The notes beneath the pieces are model-generated. The model was not told where the DNA came from, did no database searches, and saw only the letters and a program-made list of their open reading frames with translations. The position numbers and the translations under genes are program-made. Shown here piece by piece: positions 10,324 to 19,563 of a stretch of 64,000 nucleotides of DNA. Source of the stretch: Collinsella sp. AF25-2LB. GTDB lineage: Bacteria; Actinomycetota; Coriobacteriia; Coriobacteriales; Coriobacteriaceae. The stretch covers positions 1 to 64,000 of the forward strand of contig NZ_QRUF01000008.1 of assembly GCF_003458415.1 (NCBI RefSeq), read 5' to 3'. The first letter of the stretch is position 1, and every line of letters starts with the position of its first letter.

Positions 10324-11334
10324 ATGGCTCGCGAGGGCGCTCGTTCTAAGGATTCAGCTAAGCCTGGCATCAAGGAAGTTGCAGCGGTGGCGGGGGTTTC
10401 GCCTACTACGGTATCTCGCGTGCTTAATAATCGCGGCTATATTAGCCAAGAGACCCGCGATAAGGTCCATGCCGCGATGAAGCGCATCAACTATACGCCC
10501 AACGATATCGCCCGTGCCATGCTCAACGGTCGCCTGAATCTAATAGGTATGATCGTCCCCTATGTCAGCAGCCCGTTTCATGCACAAGCGGTTCAAGCCG
10601 TTGAGCGTACCCTGGCCGAAAACGGTTTTAAGATGCTGCTGTGCAATAGTGCCAATCGACCTGATCTTGAGCGTTCTTATATCGATATGCTTCGGCGCAA
10701 TATGGTTGATGGCGTCATTGTCAACTCGCTTAATATCGGTGCCGAGGCGTATGCCGAGATGGGTTTGAGTCTGGTTGGTATCGACTGCGACCTTGGCGAG
10801 GCCTCTGTTCAGATTGCGAGCGACAGCTATAGTATCGGCGAACTTGCCACGCGTCGCCTGATCGATGACGGGTGTTCGCGCATCCTGTGCCTGCGCAGCA
10901 ATAGCCGCATGCGCATGCCTGCCAATAAGCGTACCGATGCCTACCTCGATGTTGTTGAGCAGGCCGGTTTGCCCGCGCTTGTCCGTGAGGTCGAGTTCGT
11001 TAAGCCCGACGACGAAAAGAGCGCGGTCGTTGCGAAGATCCTCGATGAGAACCCCGATATTGACGGCATCTTTGCGGGAGACGACACGATGGCGGCTATC
11101 TGTCTTAACGTGATGAAGCAGCGCGGCTTGAGCGCTCCGGGCGATATTAAGGTCGTGGGCGCGGATGGTGCCCGCCGCACTATGACGTTTATGCCTGACT
11201 TAACAACCGTACGCCAAGATATCGATCGCATCGGAGAGCTCGCGGCGCAATCCATCATTGCTCTTATTAACGGCGAAAAGCCCGAATCGAATATCAAGCT
11301 CCCCGTTGAACTCATTGAGGGTAAAACCGCGTAG
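10324..11334 (+). CDS. LacI-family repressor of the sucrose/fructan operon
   Basis: A 336-residue LacI/GalR regulator. The N-terminal helix-turn-helix reads IKEVAAVAGVSPTTVSRVLNN, with the hinge at YTPNDIARAMLNGR. A periplasmic-binding-like domain follows (LIGMIVPYVSSPFHAQAVQAVE; FAGDDTMAAICLNVMKQRGLSAPGDIKVVGADG). The ATG at 10324 follows GGGAGG; an ATG 21 nt upstream is less well placed. Operator-like sites lie before this gene and before the next one, which encodes a GH32-like hydrolase. The inducer is probably sucrose, fructose or their phosphates. Confidence 0.9.
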   Translation: MAREGARSKDSAKPGIKEVAAVAGVSPTTVSRVLNNRGYISQETRDKVHAAMKRINYTPNDIARAMLNGRLNLIGMIVPYVSSPFHAQAVQAVERTLAENGFKMLLCNSANRPDLERSYIDMLRRNMVDGVIVNSLNIGAEAYAEMGLSLVGIDCDLGEASVQIASDSYSIGELATRRLIDDGCSRILCLRSNSRMRMPANKRTDAYLDVVEQAGLPALVREVEFVKPDDEKSAVVAKILDENPDIDGIFAGDDTMAAICLNVMKQRGLSAPGDIKVVGADGARRTMTFMPDLTTVRQDIDRIGELAAQSIIALINGEKPESNIKLPVELIEGKTA

Positions 11335-11390
11335 TTCATCCCGTGCCAAAAGAATTCCTCAAACACCTCTGATGACCGTTCGCCGGCATA

Positions 11391-11405
11391 TGTCAACCGT
11401 TTGCC
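11391..11405 (-). promoter_or_regulatory. Upstream auxiliary LacI-type operator
   Basis: TGTCAACCGTTTGCC is the reverse form of the operator TGAAAACGTTTGACA with three differences. It lies about 47 nt upstream of the double operator and could support looping. Confidence 0.45.
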
Positions 11406-11437
11406 GACGACTGGAACTGCGAAAAGACGTATTGGTG

Positions 11438-11475
11438 TGAAAACGTTTGACATATGAAAACGATTGACATATCTT
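11438..11475 (+). promoter_or_regulatory. Double LacI-type operator overlapping the hydrolase promoter
   Basis: TGAAAACGTTTGACA (11438-11452) and TGAAAACGATTGACA (11455-11469) are direct repeats 17 nt apart, differing at one base. TTGACA of the first forms a -35 (11447-11452) with TATCTT (11470-11475) as a -10 at 17-nt spacing. Repressor binding would cover the promoter. Confidence 0.75.
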
Positions 11476-11518
11476 GCAGTTGTACCGAGTTAGTATCTCG
11501 TGAGAAAGGAAGTCTCGG

Positions 11519-12901
11519 ATGCACAAGGTGTATTACCAGCCTGAGGGAATTTGGGTAGGCGACATCATGCCGTACGGCGAGGACGGCACGTTCTATCTCT
11601 ATCATCAGCGTGACACGCGAAACCCCGGACCTTTCGGAGAGCCGTTTGGCTGGGCACTCGCGACAACCAAGGACTTCGTCAATTACAAAGACTTTGGCGA
11701 GAGCCTTGAGCGTGGCGGCGACGAGGAAGTCGACCAGTATGTTTATGCCGGCACGGTGTTTAAGGTGGGCGACAAGTACCATGCGCTCTACACTGGTTGC
11801 AATCGCGATAAGGTCAAGGCACGCTTGATGAAGCAGGTTCTTCTTCACGCAACGAGTGACGACGCCGTCAAGTGGGAGAAGAACATCGCCGAGACGCTGC
11901 TTCCGCCCCAGGAGGGTTACGATGACCGCAACTGGCGCGATCCCTTTGTGCTTTGGGATGAGGAGAACGAAGAGTACATGCTCATCCTCGGCACGCGTGT
12001 GGGCGAGGACAAGCGTCTGATGACCGGTCGTCTGGTCAAGTTCACCTCCAAGGACCTGGATACCTGGGAGTTCCAGGGCGACTGGTGGAATCCGGGCCTG
12101 TACACCATGTTCGAGATGCCTGATCTCTTTAAGATGGGCGACTGGTGGTATCTGGTGTTCTCCGAGTACAGTGATGGCAACAAGACCCGTTACCGCATGT
12201 CTCGCTCTATCAACGGTCCTTGGATCACTCCTGCGGACGATTCCTTCGATGGCCGCGCGTACTATGCCGCGCGTACCGCATTTGACGGCGAGCGCCGCGT
12301 TCTCTTTGGTTGGGTTCCTACGCGTGACGAGGGCGGCGACCCCAGCTCTTACCTGTGGGGTGGCACCTTTATGCCCCTCGAGATCGTTCAGCGTGCCGAC
12401 GGAACGCTCGGCACCAAGCTTCCTGATAGCATGCTTGGCGCCTTTGGCGAGGCTAAGGCAGTCGAGGCCTTTGAGCTCTCCTGCGAGTCGGGCAAGGTCG
12501 AGCAGGTGCTCGCCGCGGATGCCGGTTCCACCTATATGCTCGATGCCGACATCGAGCTCGCCGGTGACGCTGCCGGCTTCTCGGTGAAGCTTGCCGAGGA
12601 CGCCGAGTCCGGTCTTGCCTATGAGTTCCGCGCCAACCTGCGTGAGGGCAAGCTCGAGTTTACGGCGGCCCCCCAGTATCCGTGGTTCCAGGTCAACAAC
12701 ATGGGCCTCGAGCGTCCGTTGTTCTTTAAGGGCGAGGGCACTCATCATGTGCGCCTGGTCGTCGACGACGACATCGCGACCATCTTTGTCGATGATGTTG
12801 CGCTTAACGCTCGATTCTGCAATAAGCAGGGCCAGGGTGTGGCGCTGACGGTCACCGACGGTACGCTTAAGTGCGCAAATGCAACGATCGCGTCTCTGTA
12901 A
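11519..12901 (+). CDS. GH32-like glycoside hydrolase (fructan or sucrose hydrolase)
   Basis: A 460-residue cytosolic protein of the GH32/GH43-type five-bladed propeller superfamily. The first blade reads GIWVGDIMPYGEDGTFYLYHQ, with D15 as candidate nucleophile. RDPF is the stabiliser motif and FEMPDLF carries the general acid Glu. A C-terminal beta-sandwich follows (from about residue 320). The GD-MP and EMPD forms differ from the NDPNG and ECPD of true invertases such as the scrB product downstream, so the substrate may be another fructoside. AGAAAGGAAG precedes the ATG. It is the first gene behind the double operator. Confidence 0.85.
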   Translation: MHKVYYQPEGIWVGDIMPYGEDGTFYLYHQRDTRNPGPFGEPFGWALATTKDFVNYKDFGESLERGGDEEVDQYVYAGTVFKVGDKYHALYTGCNRDKVKARLMKQVLLHATSDDAVKWEKNIAETLLPPQEGYDDRNWRDPFVLWDEENEEYMLILGTRVGEDKRLMTGRLVKFTSKDLDTWEFQGDWWNPGLYTMFEMPDLFKMGDWWYLVFSEYSDGNKTRYRMSRSINGPWITPADDSFDGRAYYAARTAFDGERRVLFGWVPTRDEGGDPSSYLWGGTFMPLEIVQRADGTLGTKLPDSMLGAFGEAKAVEAFELSCESGKVEQVLAADAGSTYMLDADIELAGDAAGFSVKLAEDAESGLAYEFRANLREGKLEFTAAPQYPWFQVNNMGLERPLFFKGEGTHHVRLVVDDDIATIFVDDVALNARFCNKQGQGVALTVTDGTLKCANATIASL

Positions 12902-12946
12902 TGGCATCAAAACGTCTTATGCTTTCGTAAAGGAATGGAGAGGAAC

Positions 12947-14398
12947 ATGGACTACAAAGTAGTGTCTCAGCAAGTCGTCGATAACGTCGGCGGTCTGGAG
13001 AACATCGAGGGCGCCACGCATTGCGTTACGCGTCTGCGTCTGGTGCTCAAGGATACGAGCAAGTACAACAAGGCCGAGCTCGAGAACATCGATGGCGTCA
13101 AGGGCGTGCTGTACAACAGCGGCCAGCTCATGATCATCTTCGGTACCGGTACCGTCAACAAGGTTTACGATGAGTTTATGGCTCTGACGGGCGTTAAGGA
13201 GATCAGCGCTTCCGAGGTCAAGGGCGCCGAGGCGGACAAGAAGGGCAAGTTCTTCTCGGTCCTCAAGGTATTCTCGGACATCTTTATCCCCATCATTCCC
13301 GCTTTCGTCGGCGCTGCTATCATCATCGGCCTTAAGTCGCTGATCGTTGCCAACGGCCTCTTTGGCATGGAGGGCAGCCTCGCCGATCACAGCGAGTTCC
13401 TCAAGAACCTCGCAAGCTTCTTTGCCATTATCGCCACCACCTTCGACTACCTACCTGTCCTGGTTATGTACAGCGCGGTCAAGCGTTTTGGCGGTAACCC
13501 GATCCTGGGCATCCTCGTCGGTATCGTCATGGTTCACCCGAGCCTTATGAACCGTAACACGTTCGTTATGGACCCGACGGGTGCTGAGTACTGGAACTTC
13601 GGTCCGCTCTCCATTCCCATGGTTGCTTTCCAGGGCGGCGTGTTCCCTGCAATCCTGACTGCCTGGTTTATGGCCAAGGTCGAGAAGATTGCCCAGAAGT
13701 ACATCCCCGAGGTCGTTTCGTTCGTCTTTGTCCCGACCGTTACCCTGATTCTTGCTAACGTCGCCCTGTTCACCGTGTTCGGCCCGCTCGGCAACCTGAT
13801 CGGCGACGTCCTCGCCGGCGTAATCGATATCCTGTACAACAGGATGGGCGTCTTCGGTGCCTTTGTCTTTGCCGCATTCCTGCAGCCGCTCGTCGTTACC
13901 GGTACGCATCAGTTCATCCAGGGTATCGAGGCAAACCTCGTTGCCACGACTGGCTTCAACTACATCCAGGCCATCTGGTCGGTTTCCATCATCGCCCAGG
14001 GCGGCGGCGCCATCGGCATGTACCTCATTCACAAGAAGCATTCCAAAGAGCGCAACATCTGCATGTCGTCCTTTATCCCGACGCTGGTCGGTATCTCCGA
14101 GCCCGCAATCTTTGCTGCAAACATGCGCTACTCGATCATCCCGTTCATCTGCGCTTGCATCGGTGCAGGCTGCGGCGGTGCCTTCGTGAAGCTCTTTGAG
14201 GTGCGCGCCATCGGTCAGGGTCTGACCGGCGTGCTTGGCCTGCTCATCGTCACGCCCGAGACGCTCGTGTGGTATGTGGCTGGCAATCTCATCGCCTTTA
14301 TCGTGCCGATCGTCTTGATCTTTGCCTACAACAAGGCAAAGGGCGTGCCGACCACTGATGAAGAGGGCGCTGGTGCTGGCTTTGATGTCAGCTTCTAG
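12947..14398 (+). CDS. scrA: PTS sucrose-type EIIBC permease
   Basis: A 483-residue sugar-phosphotransferase protein. The EIIB domain (about 1-90) carries the phosphorylated C26 in ATHCVTRLR. The EIIC membrane domain (about 105-465) has family stretches such as FIPIIPAFVGAAIIIGLK, FLQPLVVTGTHQFIQGIE and VGISEPAIFAANMR. The ATG at 12947 follows GGAGAGGA. It lacks an EIIA domain and none is encoded nearby, so it must borrow EIIA from another system, as sucrose permeases often do. Position between two GH32 genes points to sucrose. Confidence 0.9.
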   Translation: MDYKVVSQQVVDNVGGLENIEGATHCVTRLRLVLKDTSKYNKAELENIDGVKGVLYNSGQLMIIFGTGTVNKVYDEFMALTGVKEISASEVKGAEADKKGKFFSVLKVFSDIFIPIIPAFVGAAIIIGLKSLIVANGLFGMEGSLADHSEFLKNLASFFAIIATTFDYLPVLVMYSAVKRFGGNPILGILVGIVMVHPSLMNRNTFVMDPTGAEYWNFGPLSIPMVAFQGGVFPAILTAWFMAKVEKIAQKYIPEVVSFVFVPTVTLILANVALFTVFGPLGNLIGDVLAGVIDILYNRMGVFGAFVFAAFLQPLVVTGTHQFIQGIEANLVATTGFNYIQAIWSVSIIAQGGGAIGMYLIHKKHSKERNICMSSFIPTLVGISEPAIFAANMRYSIIPFICACIGAGCGGAFVKLFEVRAIGQGLTGVLGLLIVTPETLVWYVAGNLIAFIVPIVLIFAYNKAKGVPTTDEEGAGAGFDVSF

Positions 14399-14435
14399 TT
14401 GAGCCGTTCAGCGTAATCTGAGGATAAGTCCATTT

Positions 14436-14477
14436 GGGGAAGGGCGTTCGACTCGTGTGAGTCGAGCGTCCTTCCCC
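14436..14477 (+). other. Strong intra-operon hairpin between scrA and scrB
   Basis: A 19-bp stem with two G-U pairs (14436-14454 with 14459-14477) closes a GTGT loop. No T-run follows, so it more likely tunes mRNA stability or partial termination between the permease and hydrolase genes. Confidence 0.7.
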
Positions 14478-14499
14478 ATAGACGAGAAAGTCAACGGCG

Positions 14500-15942
14500 A
14501 TGTTTAATCAAAAAAATAAGGTGACACGCGCGGACTATGAGCAGTGGCGTGCCGGACAGGATGAGACGGCGGGTCGCATCGCGTCCGACCCCGATAGGCT
14601 CCTGTTCCATGTGGAGCCTGAGCTTGGCTGGCTCAACGACCCCAACGGTTTGGTGCAGATCGGTGATACGTATCACATCTATCACCAATACGATCCATTC
14701 GATGCTGCGCATGGCGGTCCAGTGCTTTGGAATCATCTGACAACAAAGGATTTTGTGACGTACGAGAATCGCGGCCCTGTGCTGTTCCCCGATTCCGATT
14801 TGGATTCGAGCGGAGCGTATTCTGGTTCTGCCTTTGTACACGACGGCAAGATTCACTACTTCTATACCGGCAACGTCAAGCATTTTGACCGCGATGATTA
14901 CGACTACGTGTTGACGGGCCGTGAGCAAAACCAGATTCATGTGGTTGCCGAGAACCCCGACGAATTGGGCGAGAAGCGCATAGCTGTTGGGCCGGTCGAT
15001 TACCCCGACGATATCGGTACGCACGTGCGTGATCCCAAAATCCTTGAACACGATGGTATCTACTACATGGTTCTGGGCGCTCGTACGAAAGACGACCGCG
15101 GCTGCGTGCTTGTCTATACCTCGAGCAATCTAGAGGACTGGAGCTATGCGACGCGCATTGAGTTGGGCGAGAAGTTTGGCTTTATGTGGGAGTGCCCCGA
15201 TCTGTTTGAGCTCGATGGTGAGCTTATTCTCGTTTGCTGTCCGCAGGGTGTGTCCGCCGATGGATGGCGTTACCGCAATCCGCACCAGTGCGTGTGGTTT
15301 CCCATCGAGGCCGATTGGGAGGCGCCGAGTTTTAAGATCGCCGGGCAGGGCATGCCCCCGATGGTCGATGCCGGCTTTGATTTCTACGCACCGCAGTCTT
15401 TTGAGGATGCTGCGGGTCGGCGTTTGATGATCGGGTGGTCGGGTTGCCCCGATGCGACGGCAAAAAGCCCGACGGTGGCACGCGGGTGGCAGTGCGCGTT
15501 GACGGTGCCGAGAAAACTGAGCATGCGCGATGGTAAGCTCTGTCAGCAGCCGGTGCACGAGATTGAGAGGATGCGCGGCGACTGCGTTTGCGCGACAGGC
15601 GGTGAAACCGTTGAGGAGCCGGGCCGCCTGTTTGATCTTGTGGTTTCCTGTGAGGGCGCCCAGGTGATCGAGCTCGAAATCCGCAAGGGTGTCTTTGTGC
15701 GCTATGCAGACGGGATGCTTACCCTCGACATGGGTGACGAAGGCTATGGGCGCGACCAGAGGTTGATCGAGCTCAGCGAGCTTCGCGACCTGCGCGTGCT
15801 TTCGGACACTACGATGGTCGAGATTTTTGCAAATGGCGGCGAGGCGGCACTTACGAGCCGTACCTATTCGCCGGCGGTTCCGGCGATGGAGCTGCACGCC
15901 GAGGGTGCGGCATCGATGAATTTCTACCGCCTCGTGCATTAA
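14500..15942 (+). CDS. scrB: Sucrose-6-phosphate hydrolase (GH32)
   Basis: A 480-residue GH32 enzyme with all three family signatures. GWLNDPNG carries the nucleophile D47, VRDPK the transition-state stabiliser, and MWECPDLF the acid/base Glu. It ends in a short beta-sandwich (TTMVEIFANGGEAALTSR). It should cleave sucrose-6-phosphate delivered by the PTS permease into glucose-6-phosphate and fructose. No secretion signal is present. It is the last gene of the sucrose operon. Confidence 0.93.
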   Translation: MFNQKNKVTRADYEQWRAGQDETAGRIASDPDRLLFHVEPELGWLNDPNGLVQIGDTYHIYHQYDPFDAAHGGPVLWNHLTTKDFVTYENRGPVLFPDSDLDSSGAYSGSAFVHDGKIHYFYTGNVKHFDRDDYDYVLTGREQNQIHVVAENPDELGEKRIAVGPVDYPDDIGTHVRDPKILEHDGIYYMVLGARTKDDRGCVLVYTSSNLEDWSYATRIELGEKFGFMWECPDLFELDGELILVCCPQGVSADGWRYRNPHQCVWFPIEADWEAPSFKIAGQGMPPMVDAGFDFYAPQSFEDAAGRRLMIGWSGCPDATAKSPTVARGWQCALTVPRKLSMRDGKLCQQPVHEIERMRGDCVCATGGETVEEPGRLFDLVVSCEGAQVIELEIRKGVFVRYADGMLTLDMGDEGYGRDQRLIELSELRDLRVLSDTTMVEIFANGGEAALTSRTYSPAVPAMELHAEGAASMNFYRLVH

Positions 15943-16094
15943 CCGTGCGTGGAGCACGATTGGATTTGCTGGACGGAATGTGTCGCAGTTGTCGCGGCCA
16001 ACTACCGCTTACCGCATATAGCGACCGTTTGTGGAATAAGTAACCCTCCTTAATAAACCGTGTGGAATCCTAGATAAGCACGGAGTTTTCCAGG

Positions 16095-16133
16095 GAGACG
16101 CTGTCCTTTGTTGTGTGCAAGGGGCGGCGTCTC
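16095..16133 (+). terminator. Probable terminator of the sucrose operon
   Basis: GAGACGCTGTCCTTTG (16095-16110) pairs, with some wobbles and mismatches, with CAAGGGGCGGCGTCTC (16118-16133), and TTT follows. It lies between scrB and the degV gene. Confidence 0.55.
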
Positions 16134-16218
16134 TTTGGCGCTTGGACGCCGTTGTGCAACAGTGCGGCGGCGCGTGCCATGTATTGAAAAGCCAATGTCG
16201 AGATGGGTCGTGATAATA

Positions 16219-17073
16219 ATGGGCAAGTACGTAATCGTGGTTGAGTCTGGGTCGGATGTGACGCCGGAGCTCTGCGAGCGCTACGGCATCGTGCGCGTGC
16301 CCATGCATGTCACGATTGGTGACGAGACCGTCGAGGACGGCTCGATCGATCCGCTCGAGATTTATTCGCGCTGCAACGAGTTTGGCGTGATGCCCAAGAC
16401 CAGCGGCTGCGCGCCTGCGGATTTTGCTCACGTGTACGACCGCATTCACGCTGAGCAGCCCGATGCGACTATTCTGCATCTCGCGTATTCCGAGGCCACG
16501 ACCTGCTCGCATCAATCATCGAAGATCGCCGCCAAGGGTCGCGACTACGTGTTCTCTATGGACACGCGCTTTGTCTCGGTAGGCCAGTCGCTCGTTGTCG
16601 TCGAGACCGCCAAATACATCGAGGCTCACCCCGATGCCACCGTCGACGAGATCTTTGCATTTACGAATTCCGTCATGGACCGCGTGCTGCTGGGCTTTGT
16701 TCCTACCGATCTTGCCTTTCTTAAGGCGGGCGGTCGCTTGTCCAACGTCGCATTCCTTGGCGCCCATCTGCTCAAGATTAAGCCCTGCATTGAGGTGACG
16801 GGCGGCAAGTTCGTGGCGACCAAGAAGTTCCGCGGCTCTATGCTCAAGTGCGCCCGCGCCTTTATTGACCACATGGTTGCGAAGGGCGAGATTGACTACT
16901 CGCACATTGGCCTGGCGTATTCGGTGGGCCTTTCCCAGGAGCTGCGCGATGACATGGAGGTCTATGCGCATGATCTGGGCTTTAAGGACGTTACCTGGAC
17001 TCAGGTCGGCGGCGTCATCTCGAGCCATTGCGGCCCGACCGCCTTCGGTGCGGTGCTCACGCTTAAGGCGTAA
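16219..17073 (+). CDS. DegV-family fatty-acid-binding protein
   Basis: A 284-residue DegV protein, normal length for the family. Characteristic parts are the N-terminal VIVVESGSDVTPELC, VPMHVTIGDETVEDG, KTSGCAPADF, and the C-terminal VGGVISSHCGPTAFG. In Firmicutes such proteins (FakB) bind fatty acids and pass them to the kinase FakA; no fakA gene is nearby. The ATG at 16219 was chosen because DegV proteins begin with this strand. Its ribosome-binding site is weak and an in-frame ATG lies 24 nt upstream. Confidence 0.87.
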   Translation: MGKYVIVVESGSDVTPELCERYGIVRVPMHVTIGDETVEDGSIDPLEIYSRCNEFGVMPKTSGCAPADFAHVYDRIHAEQPDATILHLAYSEATTCSHQSSKIAAKGRDYVFSMDTRFVSVGQSLVVVETAKYIEAHPDATVDEIFAFTNSVMDRVLLGFVPTDLAFLKAGGRLSNVAFLGAHLLKIKPCIEVTGGKFVATKKFRGSMLKCARAFIDHMVAKGEIDYSHIGLAYSVGLSQELRDDMEVYAHDLGFKDVTWTQVGGVISSHCGPTAFGAVLTLKA

Positions 17074-17168
17074 AGGCCGCAGGCGAGCGTTCTTCAGCCT
17101 GACATCTCGACGTAGCCCCCAGCCATGGTGATGGGGGATAGATTAAAACGTGCCGTTCTAGTCCGAGA

Positions 17169-17197
17169 CGTTTAAACGCAAACGCATGGGCTAGAAT
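17169..17197 (+). promoter_or_regulatory. Palindrome and -10 box ahead of pflA
   Basis: The palindrome CGTTTAAACG (17169-17178) covers the -35 position of a promoter whose -10 would be TAGAAT (17192-17197, 17-nt spacer). It could be a regulator site; the regulator is unknown. Confidence 0.4.
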
Positions 17198-17247
17198 GAC
17201 TCTGGCATTTTAATTGGTTGCATCCAAGGAGAGGCAAGGTAGCGCGA

Positions 17248-18066
17248 ATGGCAGAAATGACGCTTGAGGGTGTGGACGCTCGTCCCGAGGACTCTGCGTT
17301 TGCCCTTGGCCGCGTGCATTCGATCGAGACGATGGGAACGGTCGACGGACCCGGCATCCGCTTTGTGGTGTTTGTTCAGGGCTGTCCCATGCGCTGCGCG
17401 TATTGCCACAATCCCGATACCTGGTCGGTCAACGGCGGCACCATGGTGACCGTCGAACACCTGATGGATGAGTTCCAGAGTAACCACGAGTTCTATCGCA
17501 GCGGTGGCATTACGGTGTCCGGCGGCGAGCCGCTCCTGCAGCCCGAGTTTTTGGCCGATCTGTTTCGTGCTATGCATAACAACCCCGATGGCCGTGTACA
17601 TACCTGCCTAGATAGCTGTGGCTATGCATTTGACCCCAACCACCCCGAGAAGTTCGATGCCGTGCTCAACGAGACCGACATGGTACTGCTCGATATTAAG
17701 CATGCCGACCCGGTCGAGCATAAAAAGCTGACCGGTTGCGATCCCGCACGCATCTTGGCGTTCGGCGATGAACTTGCACGTCGCAAGATCAAGGTCGTTA
17801 TCCGCCACGTGGTGGTGCCGGGCATTACCGACACGGTGGAGGAGTGCGAGAAGCTCGGTCGCCTCATCGCTCCATGGCACAACGTGGTGGGCCTGGAAAT
17901 GCTGCCGTATCACACGATGGGTGTCGTCAAGTACGAGCAACTGGGCATTCCCTATAAGCTTGAGGGCGTACCTCAGATGGATACCGCGCGCATGCCCGAG
18001 CTGCGCAATGCCGTTATGGCCGGTATGAAAAAGCGCCGTGCGGAGCTCAGGTCGGCCATCGGCTAA
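17248..18066 (+). CDS. pflA: Pyruvate formate-lyase-activating enzyme
   Basis: A 272-residue radical SAM enzyme. The [4Fe-4S] motif CPMRCAYC (C46, C50, C53) follows the activase signature GTVDGPGIRFVVFVQG, and GGITVSGGEPLLQ is the SAM-binding region. It would abstract hydrogen from the glycine of the separate radical domain at 9769-10020, so here its protein substrate is a small free-standing subunit. The gene lies 7 kb from pflB, apart from it, unlike the adjacent arrangement in E. coli. An in-frame TTG upstream is an alternative start. Confidence 0.95.
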   Translation: MAEMTLEGVDARPEDSAFALGRVHSIETMGTVDGPGIRFVVFVQGCPMRCAYCHNPDTWSVNGGTMVTVEHLMDEFQSNHEFYRSGGITVSGGEPLLQPEFLADLFRAMHNNPDGRVHTCLDSCGYAFDPNHPEKFDAVLNETDMVLLDIKHADPVEHKKLTGCDPARILAFGDELARRKIKVVIRHVVVPGITDTVEECEKLGRLIAPWHNVVGLEMLPYHTMGVVKYEQLGIPYKLEGVPQMDTARMPELRNAVMAGMKKRRAELRSAIG

Positions 18067-18192
18067 CAAGCCATTTTTGCCCCTTTATGATACCCGAGCT
18101 GTACTGGCCTAACGGCTTGGTGCTGACACGGTTGAGCCAAAATGCTGGTACCATACCGTGGATAAGCAATTTGCACGGATTTGGGGGATGGC

Positions 18193-18933
18193 ATGGCAAC
18201 CATCGCGATCATAGGCGCACTCGAAAAAGAGGTTGCGCAGATTAAGGAAGAGCTGAGTGGCACGCATGAGTCGCAGGAGGCGGGCTTGACCGTTGTGAAC
18301 GGTGGGCTTTCGGGTCTGACAGTAGTCGCCACGACGGCAGGCATGGGGACCGTGAACGCCGCTGCCGCAACGCAGCATCTCATCAGCAAATACGCCCCGC
18401 AGGCCGTTGTGTTTTCGGGCATTGCGGGCGGCCTAAACCCTAAACTCCATATTAACGACGTGGTTATAGGCAAGTGCCTGCGCTATCTGGATACCGATAC
18501 GGCACTCATCGCCGAGTCGGCGCCGGGGCTCGAGGAGTTTGTCTCGACACCGGCGTTGGCTGATGTTGCCGCCGCCGTGCTTGCCGAGCATGGATTTGTG
18601 GATGCCTCGGCGGATGAGACTTCTGCGGAGAAGGACCCCAAGCAGTTCCTGTGTGGCACTATCGCCACGGGTGATCGCTTTGTTACGGGTGACGCCATGC
18701 GTAACGCTGCGATTGAGGCCACGCATGCCGATTGCGTCGAGATGGAGGGCGCGGCAATTGCGCACATCGCGGCCAAGAATGGTGTCGATTGCCTGGTACT
18801 GCGCGCTATCAGCGATAATTGTGACGAGGCATATGACGCGTTTTGCGAGCGCGAGTTCGATCTGGACGAGTACGCTCGCACCGCGAGCGGCATCACGCTT
18901 GACATCGTTCGTCGTATCGCCGCCGCGCAATAG
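18193..18933 (+). CDS. mtnN: 5'-methylthioadenosine/S-adenosylhomocysteine nucleosidase
   Basis: A 246-residue purine nucleosidase of the PNP/UDP family. IGALEKEV at the N-terminus, GIAGGL, ATGDRFV and CVEMEGAAIAHIA (the Glu that binds ribose) are all present, as is AISDNCDE near the end. It removes adenine from MTA and SAH. This suits its position after a radical SAM gene, because it also cleaves the 5'-deoxyadenosine by-product in some species. A stretch around residues 135-152 (ASADETSAEKDPKQ) is slightly longer than usual. GGGGGA precedes the ATG. Confidence 0.92.
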   Translation: MATIAIIGALEKEVAQIKEELSGTHESQEAGLTVVNGGLSGLTVVATTAGMGTVNAAAATQHLISKYAPQAVVFSGIAGGLNPKLHINDVVIGKCLRYLDTDTALIAESAPGLEEFVSTPALADVAAAVLAEHGFVDASADETSAEKDPKQFLCGTIATGDRFVTGDAMRNAAIEATHADCVEMEGAAIAHIAAKNGVDCLVLRAISDNCDEAYDAFCEREFDLDEYARTASGITLDIVRRIAAAQ

Positions 18934-18972
18934 CACGCCCGTTTTGTAAGAACCTACGACCAAGGAGTGTCC

Positions 18973-19563
18973 ATGGCCGATTCCATTAACTATCAGCTTG
19001 CCAAGTTTGTTGCCAGCTACGGCAAGGTTTCGCAGATCCCCGAGTCCACCTGTCCCGAGGTGAGCTTTGTGGGCCGCTCCAATGTGGGCAAGTCGTCTAT
19101 CATGAACAAACTCTTTGGCCGCAAGAACCTGGTCAAGGTTTCGAGTACGCCGGGCAAGACGAGCAACATCAATTTCTTCGAGGCCGACGACGTGCACTTT
19201 GTGGACCTGCCGGGCTACGGTTTCGCCCGTCGTTCCAAGGCCGAGCGCGACCGCTGGGCTGAGCTTATCGGTGACTTCTTCGACTCCGAGCGCAGCTTTA
19301 ACCTGGTCGTATCGCTGGTGGATATTCGTCACGACCCCAGTAAGCTCGACCATGACATGATCGATTACCTGCAGGGCAACGAGTTCAACTTTATCGTCTG
19401 CCTCACCAAGGCCGACAAACTCAGCCGTACCCAGCAGGCCCGCCAAGCAGCAGCCATCAAAAAGCAGCTCAACGTCCCTGCCGAGAACGTGATCATCACA
19501 AGCTCCCAAACCGGTACCGGCATCGACGAACTCAAGCGCCGCATCGCCGAGGCCTGCCTCTAG
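18973..19563 (+). CDS. engB: Ribosome-biogenesis GTPase EngB (YsxC/YihA)
   Basis: A 196-residue small GTPase. Motifs are G1 GRSNVGKSS, G2 region STPGKTSNINFF, G3 DLPGYGFA and G4 TKAD. Length and motifs match EngB, which assists 50S subunit assembly and is usually essential. AAGGAG lies close to both an in-frame GTG (18967) and this ATG. It is transcribed with mtnN (about 40 nt gap) and ends facing thrB. Confidence 0.95.
   Translation: MADSINYQLAKFVASYGKVSQIPESTCPEVSFVGRSNVGKSSIMNKLFGRKNLVKVSSTPGKTSNINFFEADDVHFVDLPGYGFARRSKAERDRWAELIGDFFDSERSFNLVVSLVDIRHDPSKLDHDMIDYLQGNEFNFIVCLTKADKLSRTQQARQAAAIKKQLNVPAENVIITSSQTGTGIDELKRRIAEACL

Noticed and set aside
11393..12910. A 505-codon open frame antisense to the GH32-like gene
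   Set aside because: A shadow frame: no start signal, no recognisable domain, and full overlap with a well-supported gene.
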